Assembly (NCBI GenBank): GCA_934047225.1
Contig: OW203993.1
Coordinates: forward strand, 28,410,069-28,474,068
Source of the DNA: Ypsolopha sequella
Taxonomy: Eukaryota; Arthropoda; Insecta; Lepidoptera; Ypsolophidae
DNA: 64,000 nucleotides
Direction: 5' to 3'
The notes beneath the pieces are model-generated. The model made no database searches. It saw only the letters and a program-made list of their open reading frames with translations, and was not told the origin of the DNA. Numbering within the stretch: the first letter of the stretch is position 1; every line of letters begins with the position of its first letter. Below are positions 48,101 through 60,100 of the stretch, piece by piece. A program made the translations under genes and the position numbers.

Positions 48101-51100
48101 ATGACTTCGCTTCTATCAGGAGTAAATAATGTAGAAATATCGATGGATGATGTGCTTATACACTCATCAAGCAAAAAAGAGCTTGAAGAAATTACAAAGA
48201 AAGTATTAAAGATATATCGAAGCGCTGGACTCAAACTAAACCCAGATAAATGTATTTTCAGCCAACAAGAGGTGAAATTTCTAGGCCATATAGTATCACA
48301 TGAAGGACTAAAGCCTGACCCAGAGAAGTTAGACACAATAAACAAAATAAAGAGACCGGAAAATGTTAAAGAACTACAGAGATTCTTGGGACTAATAACA
48401 TATTTATCAAAATTCATACAAAATCTGTCTGAGATTACAAATCCCCTGAGATCATTACTGCATAAAAAAGTTGAATGGTATTGGGACCATGATCAAGAAC
48501 AATCATTTTTAAAACTAAAAGAACTATTAAAAAACCCTCCAGTGTTGGGATACTACAACCCCAAAATACCTATCTTGTTATCAGTAGATGCCAGCAGTCA
48601 TTCTTGTGGAGGTGTACTGATCCAGAATGAAAAGCCTATTGCATATTGTGCAAAGTCATTCACCAAAACAGAACAAGGCTATAGCCAGCTAGAGAAAGAA
48701 ACTTTAGCCATTTTAGCCGCCTGTAAAAAGTTTCACTCATACATATGGGGCTGTAAAGATTTAACAATTGAATCGGATCACAAACCGCTTGAAACAATAT
48801 TCAAGAAGCCATTAGTTGAAGCACCTCCAAGATTACAGCGAATGTTATACCAAATCTTACCGTACAATGCAAAAATACTATATAAAAAAGGCTGTGATCT
48901 TTATGTAGCAGACACACTAAGTAGAGACTGTAGAAATTTAAGTAAAGAAGAAATCAACGAAAATGTCTTGGAAATTTGTGTCATAATTCCACTATCAAAG
49001 GATCGATTAAAGGAACTCACAACTGAAATAGATAATGACCAAGAATTGAGAACTTTGAGAGACACAATATTGAATGGTTGGCCAGACACAATACAGGATA
49101 CACAAGAAGAGTTAAAGAAGTATTGGTACTACAGAGAAATGCTCAGTGTTTACGACAACATGATATTTAAAGGTAACCGCATATTAATACCAAAGAAAAT
49201 GAGAAAATTAATTATGAAATGTTGTCATTTAAGCCACAAAGGAATTAACGGAACATTAGCACTTGCTAGAGATAGCGTATTCTGGCCAAACATGTCTGAA
49301 GATATCACAAATTTTGTCAAAGCCTGTAGAACATGCTCAAAAACACAAAAGGATAATCCCATGGAGACTATAATATTGCAAGTAGGGTTTGCACTATTCG
49401 TTTAATTTTACTATTCGAATAAAATGAATACTTCTAGAGCCAAATATTCGAATATTCGGATATTCGAATATTTTTAAACATTGATTGAAAACAATACAAT
49501 ATCAATTCAAAACAAACAAAAGCAGCTAGACTGTGGTTTGGTTTGATTGCTGCATAATTTTATTCAAATAAAATCAAGTATTTTAATTATTTTTCTTGTT
49601 TGTGTTAACACAAGTTAACACAACACAGATGCGTGCGCGCTGTCGCTGGCCGCGTGACTGACTGAGTGAACGAACGAACGAGGCTGAACGAGTAAATGAA
49701 CACAAGGTGGGGTGGGACTCAGGGGCAGAGTAAGAATAAGACCAAAAACAAAAACTTTATTATTATTCAACTATTCGAATAATTTAAATGAATTATTCGA
49801 ATTTGAAATTGGAGCGGATATTCGAATAAAATGAATATTCGAATATTCGAATTGCAAACCCTAATTGCAAGATGTACCAAAGAGACCGTGGAGCATTGTA
49901 GCAACTGATCTATTTCAATACCAAGGTCGAGACTACATTGTTATAGCCGATGCATACTCAGGTTATTTTGACTTTCAAGAATTACCAAATGTTACCAGCT
50001 TGTTAATAATAAATCAATTAAAAATATGGTTCTCTACTTTCGGAGTTCCAGATGTATGCTGCTCCGACAACGGCAAGCAGTATGACAGTGATCACTTTAA
50101 GAAATTTGCAAAAGATTGGCAGTTTGAACACAGATTGTCGAGCCCATACTTTGCAAGATCCAATGGACTAGCTGAACGCTATGTACAAGAAGCCAAAAAC
50201 CTTATCAGGAAGTGTGTTCAAGAAAAATCGGATTTGTATCTGGCTCTGCTACATCATAGAAATACACCAAAAGATAAAATAGGGTCACCAGTACAAAGAC
50301 TAATGGGCAGAAGAACAAAAACTTTATTGCCAATCAAAGAAACACTGCTTTTACCACAAACTGTAAAAAAGGTTTCGAAATTCTTGAAGGAAAGAAAGAA
50401 AAAAGAGAAAGAATTTGCAGATCAAGGAAAATGTTCTAATAAAACATATCAAACAGGACAACAAATAATACTAAGAGAAGCTCCTCATCAATGGGTGCCG
50501 GCAAAAATAGTTGCTCAAGATCATACTCCAAGATCATACATTGTAGAAACGGAAAACGGATCTATCTTGAGAAGAAACACATGGCATCTTAAACCAAGTT
50601 TTCAAACAAAGCCCTCAAATGAATCCTTCCAACCTGCAAACAGAACCAGTCAGTCTTCAAGTCAAACTATTCAGCGGTGCAGTAGTCCAGAATTACCTGA
50701 CACTAGAGAACATGAAATTTCTGATGACCCAGAAAACCATATGGAGTCTTCACCGACAGACATAGTACCATCGTCTTATAAGGTACCTGCAATACCTGCA
50801 GAAATAGTAAGTCAGAATGAACCTATCACCACGAGAAGTGGACGAATAGTCCGGCCACCAAGAAGACTGCTTGACTGAAGAAAGGAGATGTCACGGACTA
50901 GGCTGAAACCAGCCTAATCAACTTTATTTAGTCTATGCGTTACTACTCTGTGTACTCGACTCTGCCGTCATGACACATTATTCTTATTCTAGATTCCTTG
51001 TGAAATGTAACAATTAAATTTAAATAAAGGCTTTTAAATTATAGTTTAATACTGATTATTAAAAGTATATATCGTAATATTACAGTTGCCACTTAAGAAA

Positions 51101-54100
51101 AGTAACAGTACATTATAATTTGGTGACTTGGACAGGAGTCATTAGGAGTCGAAATGAAGTTTTGGGTAGTACGTTTTGACGGCACCAAGACGTTGTCTAT
51201 TGGTTTATTTGTCTGAGGGGACTGCCTGCCGACAGACTGTCAAAATAGCAAGTCGGTGACGGTGACTTTATTTATTTTTATTGGTCTGCCAACAGAAATG
51301 ACACTTACAAAAGTTAATAGGTATATAACTCAGATAAAGAACCAGTAGATGGACCCTCAGCGTGGCTGTGCATGAGACAGCGATAGATGTTTAGAATGTT
51401 GCCAATGTTGAAATTTTTACCCAAAACTGGGGAATATTGCAAAAAATATATTGTTTTGTGTAATTTTGAGGTTCCTACTTGTTTTTAAATATACATTGTG
51501 TTGATTTGGTCCGCAGCTTTCATTACACGATATTGTAATGAAAACTATGGAAAAAACATGCAGGTTTATTATTTATTGTCATACCCGCGCCACGTTGCGT
51601 CGTAAATTCTGTCTTAGCGCGATCAACAGTGAGATTGTTTTATGGAAAATATCGGAAACCATCGGTCTCTAGTTATTTGTTTTTATTTATAAAATATTTT
51701 CTTGAATACACATTGCGTACAGTGACACCCACGTAACGGAAACTGTCAACCAAAAAATTATTCTGAATAATAATTTAAAATATTATTTAATTTTAAATTT
51801 GTTACTTTGTTTTATGGTATAAATAAAAAAGATATTCAATTTAAAAATCTATGTTTATTATAATAAAACATACCTATTTATTTATTTAACATGTAACCGG
51901 GATGCTCACAAAAGAATCAGGTTGCAGAAAGAGCTATAGAGCGCGCCATAGTAGTAATACAGGACATTGTCTTAACTGCACCGTTTTTTTTCTTTTATAT
52001 CGAATAAATGATCATCAAAGTGAACTGAACAAATTCTCGAATACTTCGTTGCTTTCCAATTTTGTCGCCCAGTAGCGTGCAGCCATTTCTTCTGTATTTC
52101 GGTTATCTTCGGAAACCTAAAATGTGATATAAAAAATATTAGGGTAGATAACTTTCATTCGCTGGCAACATTGTTGAAGGTTACGATAAATTATTTTAAG
52201 GAAATTATGCAATAAATCTTAATTTTATTAACAAACAGCATTCAGAAACTACGCAAAATACTATGAATGATAATTACAAGGCTTTACAAAGTCAACAATA
52301 CATAAATTCTCTACTTACGTGTGAAATGTTATTCCGTCAATTTTTCGTTCACTGCTGCTTTTACAGCCTAAAATACTACAGCCAACCATAGCGCAGAAAC
52401 TAAGTAAAATAATACTTTCGTTGATTTAATCTTAATATGCATTTAAACATTAAAAAACTTAGAAATATGCAAACAATGTTGTTTGTTTGTCACAACTCGA
52501 GTTGTGACATTGTGACAAACAAAAAATCCGGCCACGCTGACAAGGACAAAAACTAATCTCTTATCTCATTCTTTCACATCTGTTAACCGATAAGGGATCT
52601 CGCTCTATTACCTAAACGTCATTATTTGACTCCATCTACTGGTTCTTTATCTGAGGTATATAAAGACAAACACACACACATGTACACATGTCTAAGCGAC
52701 TTGTTAAAACACAAAAGACTAATATTCTAAATAATTGGAAATTAACTAAAAAACCAAAAGTAAAACTAAAACTGTATGAAACGTAAAACTAAAAATTAAA
52801 AGCTTGAAAAATTTATAGCAAAATATTCTAATTCTTTGCAACTATCTTACGCAACATATAATTATATTTTGCAAAAATATCCACTTGACATTTTTTTACA
52901 AGTTTGTTGTGATCCCTACATAAAAGATTAAAAATGGCATTGTGGCCCAAATTTGTTTTAGACCTCTCCACTACAAAGGGTGAAAAGTTGACGATGCATA
53001 TCAGTAATCAGTAATCAGTAATTATTTATTTACCATAATTATAACGGAGTTTGTTACATGGCAAGTCAACAATATCATAATAATGTTCTACAAATACTAA
53101 TCTAAAAACAATAATATCACATTGATATTAATATCTTAACAAATAACATTCTTAATCTAAATTAAAATAAAGTACAATAAAATAAAATATAATTTTTTTA
53201 TAAATGTCAAATTGAATATAAATAATTAAGTCAAATCATATTGAAAATGAACATTTTGTAAGTTTCTCATTCATAAATTCATTTATAGTATAAAATGGAT
53301 TACATTCGAAAAAATATTTAATCTTTGTTTTAAATTCCAATAATGTTAATTTGGTTAGTTCTATAGGCAATTTGTTATACATTTTTATTTTATTTTTTAT
53401 TCCTTGCTTTTCTGTTTTTGTGAGTCGTATCCTTGGTAAAGATAATTTTTCTTTATTCCGCGTATTAAAATTATGTACATCCATTCTTTTCGGAAGATTA
53501 TTTTTCTCGTTATGAATTTCAATTAATGAGCTATACAGATAAAGCGATAAGACGGTCATTATCTTATTTAATTTGAAATACTTTCGTGTTGATGTGCGCC
53601 TATGAAGTCCATATAATGTTCTAACTGCCCGTTTTTGGCAAACTAAGATTTTTTTGATGTCTGCAGCATTACCCCAAACTGTTATAGCATAGTTTATATT
53701 CGCTTGGACGTATGCGTAATAAACACTAGTAAGGGTCGCTTTGTCAACTAAAGGTTTAAGCTTTAATAAAGCATAGTTTGCACTTGACAGTTTTTTTGAT
53801 AGTTTGTCTATGTAAGATGAGTGGCTCAGAGTGTAGTCTAGTGTATACCCAAGAAATTTAGTTTCTTTGGTTTGAACTGCCACAGTTTTATTTTTACGGG
53901 TAAAATACTGCATAACAACACTCTTGTCTGCATTAAGGACGATGCCGTTTACCTCGGACCAATTTTGCAATGATTTTAAAACCTCAGTAACTTTTGTTTC
54001 TAATGATGATTGGTTCTTATCCTTAACTCCCACATGAGTATCATCTGCGAATAGGGTTATGAAAGCCCAATTTGGTAAAATGTTGGGCAAATCGTTCATA

Positions 54101-57100
54101 TAAATAAGGAACAAAATTGGACCAAGAATAGAACCTTGAGGTACCCCGATATCATTTAGTTCAAGGGATGACTGTGTTCCATTGACACATACTACTTGTC
54201 TTCTGTTTTTTAGATATGAGGTTAGTAAATTCAGCTCATTTCCCACGAACCCATAGTGTTTTAATTTGTGAATAAGCACATCATGACGCAAGCAGTCAAA
54301 TGCTTTGGACAAGTCACAGAATATGCTTGAGCATTTCTGTGACATGTCCATTGCATCCAACATATAGTACACTACTTTCCGTATTGCCAGTTCGGTTGAC
54401 CTTCCTTTACGGAAACCAAATTGTGTCTCTGTGAAAGTATGATTTGCCTCAAAGAACTCCACTACTCTTTTTTTAATGGCAGACTCGAAAATCTTTGACA
54501 TGACTGGTAAAATGCAGACGGGTCTATAATCCCCAGGATCCGAGCTATCACCTTTTTTAAAAAGTGGTACCACTTTACCCGTTTTTAGTGCCTCTGGAAA
54601 TATGCCTTTCTCTAAACATGAATTGAGAACGACTAACATAAGCTCAAGAATAGTACCATTCTTATTCATAAGTTGACTTATAATCATTGAGAACCCCTAA
54701 AGAGGTGAAATACATCTTGGGTGCTCTGACACTGGTGGCGGTGACGCGAACCAAAAAGATGTTCTCCTACCAAAAATCGCTCAAAGCGCCTGTAGTTATT
54801 TGTGAAACAAGAGAGCAAAAATTTTTTTTGTTGCAAGTTCCGAGTTTGAATCCCGAGCAAGCTAGCGAATGATTCTAAGTTAGAATCCTGAGCGTGGTGA
54901 GGGATTCAAAGGCACAAGAAACAGAATAAATTTTCTCTTGTGTGACACATACAACTTTTCATCTCACTAGCGAGAAAACACAGATGTAAAGACACCATCT
55001 TTTTGAACGAACTTATAAGAATTAATAGTGCGCCTGCAAGTGTACAAATACTATGTCCCGTGGGATTCTTGATGATACAAGTATAAGAGTGGTATCAATC
55101 TCTTCGTTATGACATGGAGAATCAGTAATTGGATGGTGGACAGTGACCACCTTTCTATGTTAACGGTCAGCCGTACACAAAATATTGTAAGAACATGTTT
55201 TGTGTGGAATTTAATATTGAATACTTTTATAATAGATCACTTTGTCGTAAATACTGTATTTTACGAGATAAACATAAAAAACCAGTATCATCTACGGCAG
55301 AGCGGCGGCCATTTTGTTTTTCGCTTATAACTTCAATCTGACAGGAGTGGTCACTGTCCACCATCCAATTACTGATTCTCCATGTCATAACGAAGAGATT
55401 GATACCACTCCCATACTTGTATCATCAAGAATCCCACGGATGTACACTTGCAAGCCGACTATAATTTCAATTTTCACTTCAAACATTGAATAATAAACAT
55501 CAATGAGGCACTGACTGAGGAAAAGCTTCGTCTTCTAATTGAGTTTCGTGAACAAGACAACACAAATACTCTTTATTGTACACCAAAATAAATAAAACTG
55601 GTAAAAGAACAAACTTATAAAAGAAGGTAACAATTGGCGGCCTTATCACTCATAGCGATTTCTTCCAGACAACCTTTGGGTGGAAATTAATTGTTGGAAA
55701 AAATAACGCGAAGGTGGTGCAAAAAACAAATAATTATTATTAAATGGATAGCAAATACCTAAAATAAATACACAAGTATAACATTGTACAGTGGAGACCG
55801 CATCAAGTAAGACACATTGGGCTTTGTACCTATCTTATATTCTTGTCTGTAGGGGCTAATGTCGTACTGTAAGTGTATAGCTCGATGTGGTCTCCACTGT
55901 ACATACAAATACTTAAATACGATAAATATATACACGAATATATAACAAAAATAAATAATATCATACGTAAACTAAAAGTAAATAAATATTAGTAGAAGAA
56001 AAAGTTGTCTTAAGAATAAGAATAAGAATAAGAATATCTTTATTTGCTTTAACAAGGGTAGATAGTACTAGGTGTATAGTAGGTACATGCAAAAGAGCTC
56101 CTTATTAGCTAGTTTTAATGTAGCATGCAAATTTTGGTACAAAAGAAATATTGGACATCAGTAAAAGAAACATTCACAAAACAAGAACATAATAGTCAAA
56201 TTCATGCATTATATTATATAGCATCCAATAGAAATTAAACTTGAATTTAATGAATATGTCAACTTATACACATCTATTTACCTAGCGTTAAACATTTTTG
56301 TGTCAAGAAATTCTTGAATACTATAAAATTGTTGGTTTAATAACCATTTTCTTAATTTAGATTTGAACAAGGTGAGAGGAAGATCTTTTAGGCTCTGTGG
56401 AAGTTTATTATAAATCTTTATGCACATTGGATAGCATGATTTAATATACGCTTGTGTTTTAGGTTGATGATCTAGCACTAACCTGTTAGAATTTCATGTA
56501 TTTTTTGGATAAACATCTTTAGCTATTTTGAATAGATGAAGGTGTTGTCTTACAAATAAAGCCAGTTCAAAAATATACAAGCACGGAAAAGTTAAAATTC
56601 TTAGTTTAGTAAATAATGGTTTGCATGATTCATCTTGAGGGATGCCACAAATCGCACGAACACATTTCTTTTGAGCTATAAAAACTTTTACATTATAGGG
56701 ACAGTTTCCCCATACCAACAACCCATACCGCAATACCGATTCTACATAGCCATAGTATGCTGCTAACGCAGTTTTTTGGGAAGCTACCGCGCTAAGTCTT
56801 CTTAATACGTAGCAAAATCGGTGTAGTTTATTGCATACTTTATTTATTTGACCGCTCCAGTTTAATTTGTTACCCATTACTATACCTAAAAATGTAGTTT
56901 CATTTATTTGCTGAAGCAGTTGTTTATTGTGCATTATATTAAATTGGTGATTATGATAATTGAAATTTATGTAATTAGTTTTTGTCAAATTTGCCTTAAG
57001 ATTATAGTCATTTAAATATTGGATAATCGATGTCATAGTATTATTAATTTCAGATTCATGATTTAGCAATGTTTGATTCTTACCTGTTACTATTATAGAT

Positions 57101-60100
57101 ATGTCATCCGCAAAGAGGATGCACTTATGGATAGTCATGTTAGGTAAGTTGTTAATGTACAGCAGAAATAAAAGCGGTCCTAAAACACTCCCTTGGGGAA
57201 CACCGTAGCTGTTGATTTTATGATCAGAATGGTAGTGTTTAACCGCATTTTTTGCGTTCAGTTTAGCTACTTCTACGTACTGAGGCCTATCTCTTAAATA
57301 AGATTTTATCCAGTCAAGTGCCACACCCCTGATACCATTTTGTTCAAGTTTACTTAGCAATAGATCATGTTTTACACAATCAAATGCCTTAGACATATCC
57401 AGGAAAAGAGCAGTAGTTTGATTTTTGTCTTAAGTTGATGACCACCCTAGATAGGACCTAAGACGGAGTGCGCTCGTCCAGAAAGCAGGAGAGTCAAAGC
57501 AGGTGAGGCGATAATCAGTCTGTCCAGCCAGAGACTTCCGCAACATCTACGGAAGTCGGTTACGGACGGATAACTGATACTACGCAACTGCCTGTACTTC
57601 ACTGCTCACCACCCTCCCGGTACAGCTCCTCATGACGTCACACCGGAACACAACGAGTCGCTTGGCGGCATGGTTTCGTCATGAGGGTGTGACAAGCCAC
57701 GGCCAAAGTCGCTTGGCGGCATGGTTTCGTCATGAGGGTGTGACAAGCCACGGCCAAAGTCGCTTGGCGGCATGGTTTCGTCATGAGGGTGTGACAAGCC
57801 ACGGCCAAAGTCGCTTGGCGGCATGGTTTCGTCATGAGGGTGTGACAAGCCACGGCCAAAGTCGCTTGGCGGCATGGTTTCGTCATGAGGGTGTGACAAG
57901 CCACGGCCAAAGTCGCTTGGCGGCATGGTTTCGTCATGAGGGTGTGACAAGCCACGGCCAAAGTCGCTTGGCGGCATGGTTTCGTCATGAGGGTGTGACA
58001 AGCCACGGCCAAAGTCGCTTGGCGGCATGGTTTCGTCATGAGGGTGTGACAAGCCACGGCCAAAGTCGCTTGGCGGCATGGTTTCGTCATGAGGGTGTGA
58101 CAAGCCACGGCCAAAGTCGCTTGGCGGCATGGTTTCATCATGAGGGTGTGACAAGCCACGGCCAAAGTCGCTTGGCGGCATGGTTTCGTCATGAGGGTGT
58201 GACAAGCCACGGCCAAAGTCGCTTGGCGGCATGGTTTCGTCATGAGGGTGTGACAAGCCACGGCCAAAGTCGCTTGGCGGCATGGTTTCGTCATGAGGGT
58301 GTGACAAGCCACGGCCGAAGAATACTACCAGACAAATGTACACGCCCCGGCAGTAAACAATGCACATCGTATCGTAGTGTCATCTCTGTCGCACGAAGCA
58401 CTAACAGTTCGGTGACAGAGACGACGCTCTACGAAAGCCGATGTGCATTATTTTCTGCCGGGTACTGTACATCGTCTTTGTAGACGGGGCCAAGATCCGA
58501 TGACCTTATGACCCCCAATACTACAGACACATAGATTGTTGGCAGAACTTTTTTTACGCTCTTAATTGCCTTTTCGACAAACACGAGAAGATATGGAGTG
58601 AATATTATTTTTAGATGACATTGCCACTAAATGTTAAGATGACGTTGCCACACGCCACTAAATGTTTAGATGACGTTGCCACACGCCACTAAATGTTTAG
58701 ATGACGTTGCCACACGCCACTAAATGTTTAGATGACGTTGCCACACGCCACTAAATGTTTAGATGACGTTGCCACACGCCACTAAACGTTTAGATGACTT
58801 TGCCACACGCCACTAAATGTTTAGATGACTTTGCCACACGCCACTAAATGTTTAGATGACGTTGCCACACGCCACTAAATGTTTAGATGACGTTGCCACA
58901 CGCCACTAAACGTTTAGACGACTTTGCCACACGCCACTACATGTTTAGATGACGTTGCCATACGCCACTAAACGTTTAGACGACTTTGCCACACGCCACT
59001 AAATGTTTAGATGACGTTGCCACACGCCACTAAATGTTTAGATGACGTTGCCACACGCCACTAAACGTTTAGACGACTTTGCCACACGCCACTAAATGTT
59101 TATATGACGTTACCACACGCCACTAAACGTTTAGATGACGTTGCCATACGCCACTAAATGTTTAGATGACGTTGCCACACGCCACTAAACGTTTAGACGA
59201 CTTTGCCACACGCCACTAAATGTTTAGATGACGTTGCCACACGCCACTAAATGTTTAGATGACGTTGCCACACGCCACTAAATGTTTAGATGACGTTGCC
59301 ACACGCCACTAAACGTTTAGACGACTTTGCCACACGCCACTAAATGTTTAGATGACTTTGCCACACGCCACTAAATGTTTAGATGACGTTGCCACACGCC
59401 ACTAAATGTTTAGATGACGTTGCCACACGCCACTAAATGTTTAGATGACGTTGCCACACGCCACTAAACGTTTAGACGACTTTGCCACACGCCACTAAAT
59501 GTTTAGATGACGTTGCCACACGCCACTAAACGTTTAGACGACTTTGCCACACGCCACTAAATGTTTAGATGACGTTGCCACACGCCACTAAACGTTTAGA
59601 CGACTTTGCCACACGCCACTAAATGTTTAGATGACGTTGCCACACGCCACTAAATGTTTAGGTGACGTTGCCACACGCCACTAAACGTTTAGACGACTTT
59701 GCCACACGCCACTAAATGTTTATATGACGTTACAACACGCCACTAAACGTTTAGATGACGTTGCCACACGCCACTAAACGTTTAGACGACTTTGCCAAAC
59801 ACCACTAAATGTTTAGATGACGTTGCCACACGCCACTAAACGTTTAAACGACTTTGCCACACGCCACTAAATGTTTAGATGACGTTGCCACACGCCACTA
59901 AATGTTTAGATGACGTTGCCACACGCCACTAAATAACATAACATAAAAAACATAAAAAGTATTTATTTTCATACACAAAGTCACAATTGTTTTAAAGCAA
60001 CTGGCTCCCAAAAAGTTAATACTGAGATTCAGGAACCAGTTTCTCCTCTTATATTATAAATTATACAGATCAAAGTGTTAGCGTAATAATTATTTACAAA

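Larger units (their letters stand above)
46234..51084 (+). mobile_element. Ty3/gypsy-class LTR retrotransposon, 4851 bp including a 481-bp insertion; TSD GTTGC
   Basis: Two 196-bp LTRs (46234-46429, 50889-51084) bound a gag-protease-RT-RNase H-integrase unit, in the Ty3/gypsy order. GTTGC is duplicated at 46229-46233 and 51085-51089. The LTRs appear identical on reading, which indicates recent insertion. There is no env-like frame. The coding region is broken by a hAT-like insertion at 49383-49863, so the copy cannot make a complete integrase by itself. Confidence 0.96.
51329..52655 (-). mobile_element. 1327-bp transposon with 8-bp TSD GTATATAA and a THAP-coding gene (P-element-like)
   Basis: The terminal inverted repeat CTCAGATAAAGAACCAGTAG followed by 'atgga' at the left is mirrored exactly at the right. 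GTATATAA is duplicated at 51321-51328 and 52656-52663. It encodes the start of a THAP protein on the minus strand (see 51972-52389) but has no room for a full transposase. P-superfamily elements make 8-bp duplications and have an N-terminal THAP domain, so a deleted P-like element is the most economical reading. hAT also makes 8-bp duplications. Confidence 0.85.

Noticed and set aside
53236..54687. Treating the 483-codon RT as a host gene
   Set aside because: It is a LINE ORF2 fragment lacking its endonuclease domain, with a repeat tail and a stop just upstream of the apparent start.
57630..58483. Three frames of 224-283 codons on both strands
   Set aside because: Products of the 51-bp tandem array; frames open on both strands at once are typical of short repeats.
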